Assembly (NCBI GenBank): GCA_025357835.1
Contig: JANYLM010000135.1
Span: 1-64,000 of the forward strand
Direction of reading: 5' to 3'
Source: Gammaproteobacteria bacterium
Lineage (GTDB): Bacteria; Pseudomonadota; Gammaproteobacteria; Steroidobacterales; Steroidobacteraceae
Length of the DNA: 64,000 nt
In this document: positions 17,423 through 26,766 of the stretch, piece after piece
Numbering within the stretch: position 1 is the first letter of the stretch
Layout: each line of letters opens with the position of its first letter
Position numbers and translations under genes: made by a program
The notes under the pieces: generated by a model
What the model saw: the letters and a program-made list of their open reading frames with translations, nothing else
What the model was told of the DNA's origin: nothing
Databases searched by the model: none

Positions 17423-19750
17423 ATGGCGCTGCGTACCCGAATTGCGGTGACTTTTCTCCTGCTGCTGGCCGCGGTGCTAGCGGCGGCCCTGGGCGCCGTA
17501 TCGGCGACCAATCGCGGCAATGCCGAACGCGAAGTGCAACGGCAGCTCGACGTCGGCGCCTCCGTGTTCTCGCGCTTATTGGAGAGCAATCGCCGCCAGT
17601 TGACTCAGGCGGCACAGGCCGTCGCCGCCGACTACGGATTCCGCGAAGCCGTCGCGACTCGCGACACCGATACTCTGGTCTCCGTCTTGGAGAATAGCGG
17701 CCAGCGCATCGGCGCGGCCATGGTGGTGCTGACTTCCCTCAACGGCGACGTGATCGCCGCCTCCGGCCTGCGCGTCAAGGCAGGCACGCCGTTTCCCCTG
17801 TCGCCCGCGCAAAGAAGCAGCCCAGCCGGCGACGGCGCAACCAGCCTGATGGTCGACAACGGCCGCATTTACCAGCTCGTGAGCGTGCCGGTGCGCAGCC
17901 CCCTGCCGGTGGCTTGGATCGCCATGGGCTTCGAACTCGATGCCAAGGCGGCGCACGAACTGGCAGACATCACCGGCCTGGCGGTGACCCTTTCTGTGAA
18001 TTCAGGCGGTCATTGGGCGAATGTGGTGAGCACCGTGCCGGCGGGTGCCGCAAGCCAATCCGATATCGTCACTCGGCGCATTGAAATGCCCAAGTGGGGC
18101 AATGCCGCGGTGGCCGCCGTGCTGTCTCGGTCGCTGGCGGAGGCGCGGGCGCCCTTCGAACGCCTAACCCAGGTGTTGTACCTGATTGCCGCGGCCAGCT
18201 TGATCGCGTCCGCCTTGGCCGCATTCTGGCTGGCGCGCAATATCACGAGGCCGCTGCAGGACTTAACGCAGGCCGTCGATCAGATTCGCAGCGGCGCCTA
18301 CGACGTGCCCTTGAGCGTGCAGCGGCGCGACGAATTGGGGGTGCTTGCGGAAGGGCTGCAACTCATGCAAGCGGCGGTACAGTCCCGCGATCAATCCATC
18401 CGGCGCTTGGCCTACGAGGATTCGCTCACGGGTGTCATGAACCGCACCGCTTTTGGCGCGGCTTTAGGCCAGGTGCTGAACGCAGCCGATGCACCGATCG
18501 CGGTAGCCGTCATCAATTTGGGCCGCTTTCGGCGCATCAACGAGCATCTAGGCTATTCGGTGGGCGACGCCGTGCTCACCAAGATGGCGGCGCGTCTCGC
18601 GGCCGTGCCGTCGGTAAACTCGGCGGTGGCGCGTCTCGCGGCGGATCAATTCGCGGCCTTTACGCGACTGAGCGACGCTGCGGATCTGCAAGCCTGGGGT
18701 ACCTCGCTGGTCATGGCGCTGGCCGACCCCGTCTTCGTCGAAGCCCAGCCCATCGACATCACCGCGACCTTAGGGTTGGCTCTTGCCGCCGAAGGCGCAG
18801 GCTCGCCCGACGAACTGATGCGTTGCGCCGATCTAGCGTTGGAACACGCCCGCCGCGAAAAGCGAGTGCTCGCCATCTACGAGGAAGGTCTCAAGCCCGC
18901 GGCCCGAGATCAGCTGTCCCTGCTGGGCGAACTGCGCCACGCCGTGGAGAACGACGAGCTGCGCCTGTTTTACCAGCCGAAAATCGAACTCCAGACCGGC
19001 CGTGTGGCGGGCGCCGAAGTGCTGCTGCGCTGGCAGCACCCGACGCGAGGGCTGCTGGGCCCAGCGGACTTCATCGCTTTTGCGGAGCAAACCGGGTTCA
19101 TTAGGCGGCTGACGCGCTGGACTCTGGACCGCGCCATCGCGCAAGGGGCCCTGTGGCAGCGCGCGGGCAAGGCTTTGGCACTGGCTGTGAACATCAGCGC
19201 CGACGACATCGGTGACGTTCGGCTCGATTCGCGTGTCGCCAGCCTGCTTACGCGGCATCAATTGCCGCCGGTACTACTGACCTTGGAACTCACCGAGAGC
19301 GGCTTCATCGAAGATCCCACCCAGGCGCTACGCATGCTCGACGCCATCGCGGCATTGGGCGTAACTCTGTCGATCGACGACTTCGGCACCGGCTATTCGT
19401 CGCTGAGCCACCTGGCGCGCATGCCGGTTCATGAAGTCAAAATCGATCGCAGTTTCGTGCTGGGCCTGGAGTCCGACCCCGAGTTCGCCCTCGTCGTGCG
19501 ATCGGCCATCGACATGGGTCACGGCCTTGGACTCAAGGTCGTGGCCGAAGGCATCGAGACCGAAGGCGCGGCTGCTCGCTTGCGCGATTTTGGCTGCGAT
19601 ATCGCACAAGGCTATTTGTATGCGAAACCCATGCCGTTGGCCGCACTCGAGTCCTGGCTCGAGGGTAGGGAGCGAGTTCGGGTGATTGCCGTGCCCGTCG
19701 ATTTCAAGACCGAAGATCTGGTCGATACGGTAAGTCTCGCCATCTATTGA
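17423..19750 (+). CDS. Membrane GGDEF-EAL c-di-GMP protein with degenerate GGDEF
   Basis: 775 residues. TM1 (about 7-27) and TM2 (about 250-272) flank a periplasmic sensor domain. HAMP follows (about 273-325), then GGDEF (about 335-480) and EAL (about 495-745). The GGDEF signature is replaced by AADQF near residue 406, so cyclase activity is unlikely. The EAL domain keeps EVLLRWQHP, the DDFGTGYSS loop, HEVKIDRSFV and VVAEGIET, so phosphodiesterase activity is likely. The dead GGDEF may bind GTP as a regulator. It is the last gene of the globin-cupredoxin operon, which suggests that c-di-GMP breakdown responds to a periplasmic gas or redox signal. Confidence 0.9.
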   Translation: MALRTRIAVTFLLLLAAVLAAALGAVSATNRGNAEREVQRQLDVGASVFSRLLESNRRQLTQAAQAVAADYGFREAVATRDTDTLVSVLENSGQRIGAAMVVLTSLNGDVIAASGLRVKAGTPFPLSPAQRSSPAGDGATSLMVDNGRIYQLVSVPVRSPLPVAWIAMGFELDAKAAHELADITGLAVTLSVNSGGHWANVVSTVPAGAASQSDIVTRRIEMPKWGNAAVAAVLSRSLAEARAPFERLTQVLYLIAAASLIASALAAFWLARNITRPLQDLTQAVDQIRSGAYDVPLSVQRRDELGVLAEGLQLMQAAVQSRDQSIRRLAYEDSLTGVMNRTAFGAALGQVLNAADAPIAVAVINLGRFRRINEHLGYSVGDAVLTKMAARLAAVPSVNSAVARLAADQFAAFTRLSDAADLQAWGTSLVMALADPVFVEAQPIDITATLGLALAAEGAGSPDELMRCADLALEHARREKRVLAIYEEGLKPAARDQLSLLGELRHAVENDELRLFYQPKIELQTGRVAGAEVLLRWQHPTRGLLGPADFIAFAEQTGFIRRLTRWTLDRAIAQGALWQRAGKALALAVNISADDIGDVRLDSRVASLLTRHQLPPVLLTLELTESGFIEDPTQALRMLDAIAALGVTLSIDDFGTGYSSLSHLARMPVHEVKIDRSFVLGLESDPEFALVVRSAIDMGHGLGLKVVAEGIETEGAAARLRDFGCDIAQGYLYAKPMPLAALESWLEGRERVRVIAVPVDFKTEDLVDTVSLAIY

Positions 19751-19799
19751 CGCCCCGGGGCGTTCGCGTTTGCGGCAAATTCGGGTACAGTGGGTAAGC

Positions 19800-21209
19800 A
19801 TGAATCGCGTGAGTATTCTGGGCGAGGCGCTCGACGGACTTGGCCGATGGTACGTGGCGGTGCCTCCCTTCCTCATTATCGGTTTCTTGGCCGCGCTATT
19901 TTTCTTGACCGGCGCGGGCCATGCGCGTTTGCAGGAAGCCAGCGAGCGCCTGCAAAAATCCGCGCTGCGCGAGCATGTCATCGACGAATTGCAAATCGGC
20001 GTCACGCGCTCGGTGGACACCCAAAGCAGTTTCCTGCTTACTGGCTATCAGAAATATCTCCGCAATTACAACCGGGATGTGGCCGATGTGGAACCGCGGC
20101 TGGCGCGCCTGCAGTCCGCATACACGGGCTCCGCTTCCGATGTCGCCGATATGCGCACTCTGCAGGTGTTGATCGGCAAGCGGCTCGCGGATCTTGCGAT
20201 GCTAGTGGCAATTCAAAACGCTCAGGGCACCTCGGCCGCGATCGCACTGGTCAAGACCAGTGTCGGTGCGGACACCGGCGAAGCCATCAACGATCTCCTG
20301 GATCAACTGCGCGGCCGAGAGTCTTTGGAGCACGCCGCGGCGGCCGAGCATTGGTCCAGGTCCCTGATTTTGAGCCGCTGGATCACCGTCGCCGCGACGA
20401 TCTTCAACCTCCTGCTGGTGGGGGTGGCCGCACGCCTGGTGTACTTGGATTTGCGCCGCCGCACTCTGCAGACCGCGGATCTGCGCGATCAGAAGCTGCA
20501 GCTCGAGCGCGAGGCGGAGGAGCGCAATCGCGAGCTCGTCGAGCTTTCTACCCATCTGCACAACGTGGCGGAGCGCGAAAAGGCGGCTCTGGCGCGCGAG
20601 CTGCACGATGAGCTCGGCGGTCTGTTGGTGGGCGCGCGCATGGATATTTCCTGGGTGGAACAGAAGCTCATCGACTGCGATCCCGGCATAAAACAGCGCT
20701 TGCACCGTGTGCAGCAAAGCCTTTCCGCCGGGATTGATCTGAAACGGCGGATCATCGAGGAACTGCGGCCGACTTTACTTGACAATGTGGGGTTGTTCGC
20801 CGCGCTGCGCTGGCAATTGAAAGAAACCTGCGGCAACGCCGGCCTTAAATGCATGGAGGCATTTCCCGACGAGGAACCCAAGTTCACCTCCGAAGCCGCC
20901 ATCGCCCTGTTCCGCATCGCCCAAGAGGCCTTCACGAATATACTGAAGCATGCGGCGGCCAAGTCCGTGGACATCGGGTTGGACCTGGACGGAGACGCCC
21001 TCGTCATGCAGATTTCAGATGACGGCAAGGGTATCCCCGTCGGCCGGCTCAACGCCGGCTCGCATGGATTGGCGTCTATGCGGCATCGGGTCCGCGCCCT
21101 CGGCGGCCGACTGGACGTGAGGAGCCCGGCCTCGGGGGGCACCACTCTGTTGGTGCGCATCCCCGTCGCCGGCGCCTTGCAACGGGGCGCCGAAACGACG
21201 CCGATTTGA
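19800..21209 (+). CDS. CHASE3 sensor histidine kinase (NarX/UhpB type)
   Basis: 469 residues from ATG 19800 (GTG 19791 possible). TM1 (about 17-40), a periplasmic CHASE3 domain (about 42-180, with SSFLLTGYQKYLRNY), TM2 (about 188-212), a coiled coil, and a HisKA_3 dimerisation domain with phospho-acceptor His in ARELHDELGG (about residue 266). The HATPase_c domain has FRIAQEAFTNILKHA (N box) and DDGKGI. NarX-type kinases normally signal to NarL-type DNA-binding regulators, but none is encoded nearby. It is convergent with the porin gene. Confidence 0.9.
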   Translation: MNRVSILGEALDGLGRWYVAVPPFLIIGFLAALFFLTGAGHARLQEASERLQKSALREHVIDELQIGVTRSVDTQSSFLLTGYQKYLRNYNRDVADVEPRLARLQSAYTGSASDVADMRTLQVLIGKRLADLAMLVAIQNAQGTSAAIALVKTSVGADTGEAINDLLDQLRGRESLEHAAAAEHWSRSLILSRWITVAATIFNLLLVGVAARLVYLDLRRRTLQTADLRDQKLQLEREAEERNRELVELSTHLHNVAEREKAALARELHDELGGLLVGARMDISWVEQKLIDCDPGIKQRLHRVQQSLSAGIDLKRRIIEELRPTLLDNVGLFAALRWQLKETCGNAGLKCMEAFPDEEPKFTSEAAIALFRIAQEAFTNILKHAAAKSVDIGLDLDGDALVMQISDDGKGIPVGRLNAGSHGLASMRHRVRALGGRLDVRSPASGGTTLLVRIPVAGALQRGAETTPI

Positions 21210-21216
21210 GTTTTCC

Positions 21217-22743
21217 TCAAAAATTCAAACCCAGTCCCAAGTCGAAGCGATTGAAATCCCTGTTCAGGTCGAACCACTGGTAGTCCACCTTAAAAACCAC
21301 GTGGGGCGTGGTGTAGAAATTCACACCCACCGTCCACACTCGATCTTGATTGTGCGGCCAATAGCCATAGTCGCCCGACGTGGCTGACAGAGGCACCAAT
21401 CCGGCGGGAATCACTGGGCCGGAGGTGCCGGCAAAACGCGAACCCATGTCGTAGCGTTCCCAGCGTGCGAACGGTGCCAGCCGATAGTCGCCATGCTCCC
21501 ACAGCCCGTAGGCGGCTTGCGCCAAGTACCCATAGAACTGCGAGGGAATCGGATGGGGAGACCCCGGATTGGACGCGTTCGCAGCGCCTAAGTTGCTGAT
21601 CGCGCCGTGCGCGTACAAGGCTGACAGGTCGAACTTTAAAGGCGTCCACCGCGCATGCGCCTCCCATAGAGTCACGCGCTGTCCGCCGGAAATGGGCGCA
21701 GCCGGCGCCTTGACCGCCTTGCCGCTGCTGATCGCCGCGCCCAGCGTGACGCCCGGCATGCCGTAATAGCCCAGCGCCATGTACTGGCTAAATTGTTGAG
21801 CATTGGCGAGCGCCAGTTCCTGATGCGTAGACTGCAGCGGCGCCGAGCCGTGGTTCTCAAGATCGAGGGCCGTCGAGTACTGCGGAAATTCCGGAGCGTA
21901 GTTCCATTTCGACAGATCAAAGCCCGTTGTGAGCCCGGCATTCCAGCTAAACCCCGACTCCGTATCGCCGTGGACATTGAAACCACCCTCGCGCCAGGTG
22001 CTGGGGATGATTAAGGTCTCGACGAAGTTGCGCTGCACGCCGTAAAAATTCGTCGGCTCGTGATGCTCGTTCAGAGAGCCGAAGGGCATGAGGAAAAGTC
22101 CCGCGCGCAAGGTCACCGCATCGCTCAAGCGGCGATCGACGTAGAACTGTTCCACCTCGAACTCACCGGCGTCAGAGGCCGAAGCAATGGCGTGTTCCAC
22201 TTCGAACTCCGAGTTGAACTCGGTGCGACTGTCGAACGAATAGCCGATACCGAACACCGCGCGCGCGAGATCCGCCTGCGCCTTGCTTGGATCGCGGCTC
22301 GGGCGGGTGTAGTAGAGCTCGCCATAACCCCAGAGCCGCACGTTTGAGAATGCGGCACCCGTTGCTGCGGGACTCGTCGCCGCAACGGCCGTTGCCGCGG
22401 ATGTAGCCGCGGCAGCGGCACCGAATGTGACCGGCGCGGGCGGCGGCGCTGCTGCTGCGGTCGCCACGGGCGCCTGCGCGGCGAAGGATTGCTGGGTGAC
22501 TTGCCGCTCGAGCGCAAGCTCCCTCTGCAGCAGCGTTTGATTTTGCTCGGCCAATCGCTTTATTTGCGCCTGCACTGCCGCCAGCTGCTGTTGCAATACC
22601 TGAATCTGCTGCTGTTCGACGGATTGCTTGCCGCCGGAATCCGCAGCGGCCGCGCTCATGGCCGCGCACAGCGCGGTTGCCAAGAGCACGGCGGTGCGCA
22701 CCAATCTCGGCGTCGCGAAGCGAGCGGATGAAATACGCATCAT
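21217..22743 (-). CDS. Outer-membrane porin with N-terminal coiled coil
   Basis: About 508 residues from ATG 22743 (22740 also possible). Signal peptide (about 1-30, ending SAAAADS). A coiled-coil segment rich in Gln/Glu/Leu (about 35-80) follows, as in trimeric porins that are tethered to peptidoglycan. An Ala/Pro/Thr linker comes next (about 85-125), then a beta-barrel ending DLGLGLNF with the C-terminal Phe recognised by BamA. It resembles the DcaP/OprO-P-like porins; the solute is unknown. Confidence 0.75.
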   Translation of the reverse strand: MMRISSARFATPRLVRTAVLLATALCAAMSAAAADSGGKQSVEQQQIQVLQQQLAAVQAQIKRLAEQNQTLLQRELALERQVTQQSFAAQAPVATAAAAPPPAPVTFGAAAAATSAATAVAATSPAATGAAFSNVRLWGYGELYYTRPSRDPSKAQADLARAVFGIGYSFDSRTEFNSEFEVEHAIASASDAGEFEVEQFYVDRRLSDAVTLRAGLFLMPFGSLNEHHEPTNFYGVQRNFVETLIIPSTWREGGFNVHGDTESGFSWNAGLTTGFDLSKWNYAPEFPQYSTALDLENHGSAPLQSTHQELALANAQQFSQYMALGYYGMPGVTLGAAISSGKAVKAPAAPISGGQRVTLWEAHARWTPLKFDLSALYAHGAISNLGAANASNPGSPHPIPSQFYGYLAQAAYGLWEHGDYRLAPFARWERYDMGSRFAGTSGPVIPAGLVPLSATSGDYGYWPHNQDRVWTVGVNFYTTPHVVFKVDYQWFDLNRDFNRFDLGLGLNF

Positions 22744-22942
22744 GTTTTGGGTCCTTGTGTAATCCACGGGGCCGTCCACGGCGCACGGCCCCGCTGCCGA
22801 CCCGACCCGCGTTGCTATGGAGTACAAATGCTATCGAGAATTATTCGCATTTGCAAATAATGAGGGAGCCGGTGTCTGGGTGGTACAAGAAACAGGTGGT
22901 CCGAAGCTCTATCAACCGGATTCCTTCGGGAAAGGCCAGTCG

Positions 22943-23140
22943 ATGACCGACAGCCAGCAGCACCTCAACATGAGCAATCGCGAATTCGACATCATCAAGA
23001 CGCTGGCTTTGGCGACTTTCTATCATTACAACATCGGAAACCATGAAATAGATCAGTTAATGGACGACCTCGAGAGCTATCGAGGCGTCATCGTAAGAAG
23101 CAAGGACGAGGCGCCCTTCAAGTCACGACTGGTCAGGTAG
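22943..23140 (+). CDS. Small hypothetical protein
   Basis: 65 residues from ATG 22943, preceded by AAAGG at 22931; MSNREF at 22970 is an alternative start. Soluble and acidic, with a helical look (REFDIIKTLALATF, NHEIDQLMDDLESY). No family recognised. It is followed about 12 bases later by a terminator-like hairpin, which supports a real transcription unit. The frame is open further upstream to 22817 but without a ribosome site. Confidence 0.5.
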   Translation: MTDSQQHLNMSNREFDIIKTLALATFYHYNIGNHEIDQLMDDLESYRGVIVRSKDEAPFKSRLVR

Positions 23141-23151
23141 CGGATGTCGAA

Positions 23152-23169
23152 GCTAGCCTACGGGCTAGC
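23152..23169 (+). terminator. Hairpin after the small 22943 gene
   Basis: GCTAGCC / GGCTAGC form a perfect 7-bp stem with a four-base loop, followed by CTTGTTT. The T run is weak, so this may be a bidirectional or Rho-assisted terminator. Confidence 0.45.
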
Positions 23170-23273
23170 CTTGTTTCAGGCATGGAGCCATTGCCGCCGC
23201 CTCCATTTGCTATAACCAGCTATTCTCGCAGGCCCGGCACATCTTTAAGTCCATAAGGGTAGATCCGCTAGCT

Positions 23274-24752
23274 GTGGATATTTTGCTTGCCATCGATCAG
23301 GGAACGAGTTCCACCCGCGCCATCGGCTTTTCCGCCGCGGGCGACGTGGCGGCAGTGGAACAGCAGACCTTCGAACAAATCTATCCGGGCCCAGGCTGGG
23401 TAGAGCATGACCCCGAAGTAATCTGGGCCACGGTCATGTCCACCAGCCGCCGGTTATTGCAGCGTCTCGACGAAACCAAGCAGGTGGCCGCCGTCGGCAT
23501 AACCAACCAGCGGGAAACCACGATTCTCTGGGATAGACGCAGCGGCGCGCCCATCTACAATGCCATCGTCTGGCAGGATCGGCGCACCGCCGATCGCTGC
23601 CGGCAATTGGCCCGCGATCATGGCGACGCGGATGTCAGCCGCAAAACCGGCCTACGCCTGGATCCCTACTTTTCGGCCACTAAGATCGCCTGGATTCTGG
23701 ACCGAGTGCCCGGTGCGCGCGAGGCCGCAAAGGCCGGCCATATTGCATTCGGCACAGTCGATAGCTTTCTCATTTGGCGGCTGACCGGCGGCCGTCAACA
23801 CCTCACGGACGCCACGAATGCCAGCCGCACGGCTCTTTATGATATCGGCCAGGGCCACTGGGACCAGTCCCTGTGCGATATGTTCGATGTGCCTATGAGT
23901 GTTCTGCCGGAGGTACGGGATAGCGCCGGTGAATTCGGCATCACCGATAAAAAAATACTGGGTCAATCACTGCCGATCCGCGGAGTCGCCGGCGATCAGC
24001 AGGCGGCTCTGATCGGGCAGGCTTGCTTTGCCGCGGGCGACGTCAAGAGCACCTACGGCACCGGTGCCTTTCTCGTGCTCAACACGGCGCAGCAACTTAT
24101 ACCTTCGAAGAACCGGTTGCTCAGCACCATCGCCTATCAACTGAACGGCGTGGCCACCTATGCGCTGGAAGGCTCCATTCTGTCCGCCGGTGCCGCCGTT
24201 CAGTGGCTGCGAGACGGGCTTGGGCTCATCTCGCAGGCTTCGGACATAGAGGCCCTGGCAGCGTCGGCACCAGATAGCGGCGGCGTCTACTTGGTGCCGG
24301 CGTTCACCGGATTGGGAGCACCCTACTGGGACCCCGACGCGCGGGCCGCCATCCTCGGACTGACGCGCGCATCGACGCGCAGTGAGATCGCGCGCGCAAC
24401 CCTGGACAGCATCGCCTACCAAACCTACGATTTGCTCGACGCCATGGCCGCGGACGGACTGCGGCCCGCGACACTGAAGGTGGACGGAGGAATGTCGCAG
24501 AATGAATTCTTCATGCGGCGTTTGGCGGACATCCTCGGTATACCTTTACGGCGGCCGACGAACCCCGAGTCCACGGCGTTCGGCGCTGCCTGTTTAGCGG
24601 GGCTTGGCTGCGGCATCTATCGCTCTCTTGCGGACATTGCCGCCTTGGGCCGGTCCGAGACGCGCTTCGAGCCGAGCTTGGGCCTACCTGAGCGGGAGGC
24701 GCAAATCGCCGGCTGGCGTAAGGCTCTGCAGCGGGTAAGATCAACCTCATGA
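23274..24752 (+). CDS. glpK: Glycerol kinase
   Basis: 492 residues, FGGY family, starting with GTG 23274. Diagnostic segments are AIDQGTSSTRAIGF (phosphate 1 loop), GPGWVEHDPEVIW, GITNQRETT, the substrate-binding VDSFLIWRLTGG, STYGTGAFLVLNT, and PAFTGLGAPYWDPDARA. It phosphorylates glycerol to glycerol-3-phosphate with ATP in the cytosol. No glpF or glpD is next to it. The following YeiH-type exporter gene begins 17 bases after the stop, so the two may be one transcript. Confidence 0.93.
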   Translation: MDILLAIDQGTSSTRAIGFSAAGDVAAVEQQTFEQIYPGPGWVEHDPEVIWATVMSTSRRLLQRLDETKQVAAVGITNQRETTILWDRRSGAPIYNAIVWQDRRTADRCRQLARDHGDADVSRKTGLRLDPYFSATKIAWILDRVPGAREAAKAGHIAFGTVDSFLIWRLTGGRQHLTDATNASRTALYDIGQGHWDQSLCDMFDVPMSVLPEVRDSAGEFGITDKKILGQSLPIRGVAGDQQAALIGQACFAAGDVKSTYGTGAFLVLNTAQQLIPSKNRLLSTIAYQLNGVATYALEGSILSAGAAVQWLRDGLGLISQASDIEALAASAPDSGGVYLVPAFTGLGAPYWDPDARAAILGLTRASTRSEIARATLDSIAYQTYDLLDAMAADGLRPATLKVDGGMSQNEFFMRRLADILGIPLRRPTNPESTAFGAACLAGLGCGIYRSLADIAALGRSETRFEPSLGLPEREAQIAGWRKALQRVRSTS

Positions 24753-24768
24753 AGCCTTCGTCAATCTA

Positions 24769-25809
24769 ATGAAGCTATCCGCGCTGATTGACCGCTGCCG
24801 TCCCAGCACGCTTCGCGCAACCGGCGGCATCATCGGCCCGGGAGTCGCTTCCACTTTGATCGTGGCCTTGGCCGCAACCTACCTTTCGGATCACTACCAC
24901 GCACCGCCCGTGATTTTCGCGCTCCTGCTGGGCATGGCTTTGAATCAATTGTCGGCCGAAGCGCGCTATGCGCCCGGCATCAACGTGTCCGCACGCACGT
25001 TGCTGCGAATCAGCGTGGCCTTACTCGGACTGCGCATTACCTTTGGGCAAATCGGCGAACTGGGCTGGTCGACAGCGGCCATGGTCGTGGTGACGGTTCC
25101 GCTCACCATTGGGTTTGGATGGGCCCTCGCCAAGGCGGTTAAGCTGGACGGCCGATATGGCGTGCTTTCCGGCGGCGCCGTGGGCATTTGCGGAGCTTCC
25201 GCGGCCATGGCCATCGCCGTAGCATGGCCTCGCAAGGACTCCGAACGCGACACCGTGGTGGTGATCGCCTGCATCACGACCTACAGCACCATCGCCATGG
25301 TTGTGTATCCGGCGGTGATCGCGCATCTGCACTTGGACCCTTTGCAAACCGGGCGCTTTCTCGGCGGGTCGATCCACGATGTTGCACAGGTGGTTGCCGC
25401 CGGCTACGCCTCATCGGCGCAGGCCGGCGATTCTGCGACCATCGTCAAACTCATGCGAGTGGCCATGCTCCTGCCGGTGGTTCTGGTCATCACTGTAGCC
25501 GCCGCGCGCGGCATGGACAGGGAACAACCCGCGCAGAACAAGGTCGCCCTGCTGCCGGGCTTTCTCATCGCCTTCATCGTGCTGGCCGCCTTGAACGGGT
25601 TTGCCCTTGTCGCAAAACCGATTGCATCGGCGCTCACCGAAGCGTCGAAGTGGTTGTTGGTCATTTCGGTGGCCGCTTTAGGCATGAAGACCAGCTTGCG
25701 CGAAATGCTGGCCGTCGGCACCACCGCGATCGCTCTCATCGCGGCGGAGACTATTTTCCTGGCCCTATTGGTACTGGGCTGGATCATGCTTGTCGGCGGC
25801 ACTCGCTAA
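24769..25809 (+). CDS. Putative sulfate exporter family membrane protein (YeiH/UPF0324)
   Basis: 346 residues, about 10 hydrophobic helices. Family features: ALLLGMALNQL near 50-60, RTLLRISVALLGLRITFGQI (about 70-89), SGGAVGICGASAAMAIA (about 125-141), and GGSIHDVAQVVAAGYA (about 203-218). The family is annotated as putative sulfate exporters, but transport has been little tested. Overlaps of regulation with glpK are possible because of the close spacing; no functional link is apparent. Confidence 0.88.
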   Translation: MKLSALIDRCRPSTLRATGGIIGPGVASTLIVALAATYLSDHYHAPPVIFALLLGMALNQLSAEARYAPGINVSARTLLRISVALLGLRITFGQIGELGWSTAAMVVVTVPLTIGFGWALAKAVKLDGRYGVLSGGAVGICGASAAMAIAVAWPRKDSERDTVVVIACITTYSTIAMVVYPAVIAHLHLDPLQTGRFLGGSIHDVAQVVAAGYASSAQAGDSATIVKLMRVAMLLPVVLVITVAAARGMDREQPAQNKVALLPGFLIAFIVLAALNGFALVAKPIASALTEASKWLLVISVAALGMKTSLREMLAVGTTAIALIAAETIFLALLVLGWIMLVGGTR

Positions 25810-25928
25810 CGACGCGTATCCCCCGCGCGGAATGACTGAGTATATTTGCCATCGGTATGGACGGTGGGTTTTTGTGGCAACGATCAACGGAAAGCACCGA
25901 TGGCGGGATTGAGGTATTGTTTCCAGAT

Positions 25929-26651
25929 ATGAGTTCGCAGCATTTCAGGCGAGTACTCGCCATCGACGTCGGCGGAAGCCATGTGAAGACGCGCGTTTTC
26001 GGCCGCCGCGAACTGCGGCAATTTGAGTCCGGGCCGGATCTTACGCCCCGTCAAATGGTCGCCAGAGTGCATGCACTCACCGGAGACTGGACCTACGATG
26101 CGGTGTCCATCGGATATCCAGGAGTGGTGCTGCACGGAAAAGTGATTGCCGAGCCCCACAATCTCGGGCCCGGCTGGATGGGATTTGATTTTCGCAAAGC
26201 CTTTGGGCGACCGACCCATGTCATGAACGACGCCGCCATGCAGGCGATCGGCAGTTACGAAGGCGGCCGAATGCTGTTTCTCGGCCTCGGAACGGGACTT
26301 GGCTCCGCAATGATCGTCGATGGCGTGGTAGCACCGATGGAGCTTGCGCATCTGCCTTACAAGAAGGGGCGCAGCTACGAGGAGTACGTCGGTGCGCGCG
26401 GTCTCAAACGGCTGGGCGGCAAGAAATGGCGTCGGGCGGTAGCCGAGGTGGTGACGCAACTGAGTACCTTGCTGGAAGCCGACTACGTCGTCATCGGCGG
26501 CGGCAATGCGCGCAAGCTCAAGCGGCTGCCGAAGAACGCCCGTCTCGGCAGCAATGACTTCGCCTTCCTTGGCGGATTTCGCGTGTGGCGTAACACGGCC
26601 GCACCCTCTGCAAGCGCCAAGGGCCATCGGCGCGGCATCGCCGCGCCGTGA
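25929..26651 (+). CDS. ROK-family kinase, polyphosphate-glucokinase-like
   Basis: 240 residues from ATG 25929 (ATG 25857 is also in frame; no good ribosome site for either). Motifs: phosphate loop AIDVGGSHVKTRVFG (about 13-27), VSIGYPGVV, catalytic-Asp region HVMNDAAMQAIGSY, GLGTGLGSAMIVDGVV, MELAHLPY and VIGGGN. These match PpgK-type enzymes that phosphorylate glucose with polyphosphate and/or ATP. The segment after MELAHLPY is short, as in PpgK, without the zinc-binding cysteines of other ROK kinases. The 3' end codes through a GC-rich palindrome (26629-26647). Confidence 0.75.
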   Translation: MSSQHFRRVLAIDVGGSHVKTRVFGRRELRQFESGPDLTPRQMVARVHALTGDWTYDAVSIGYPGVVLHGKVIAEPHNLGPGWMGFDFRKAFGRPTHVMNDAAMQAIGSYEGGRMLFLGLGTGLGSAMIVDGVVAPMELAHLPYKKGRSYEEYVGARGLKRLGGKKWRRAVAEVVTQLSTLLEADYVVIGGGNARKLKRLPKNARLGSNDFAFLGGFRVWRNTAAPSASAKGHRRGIAAP

Positions 26652-26766
26652 TCGAATTCCGCTTCTCGGACTCGCGGTGCGCCCTGCACTGTGACGGCGT
26701 TTACAGATTTTGCCCGCACCGATTGCGCAAACTTCCATTGTCGTACGGTTTGTGGAAAATAAGGTT

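Noticed and set aside
22817-22942. Upstream in-frame extension of the small gene at 22943
   Set aside because: No ribosome site and reads into the porin promoter region; ATG 22943 with AAAGG is better.
26629-26647. GC palindrome GGCGCGGC-ATC-GCCGCGCC at the end of the ROK kinase gene
   Set aside because: Lies within codons and lacks a T run; may be accidental in high-GC DNA, so not listed as a terminator.
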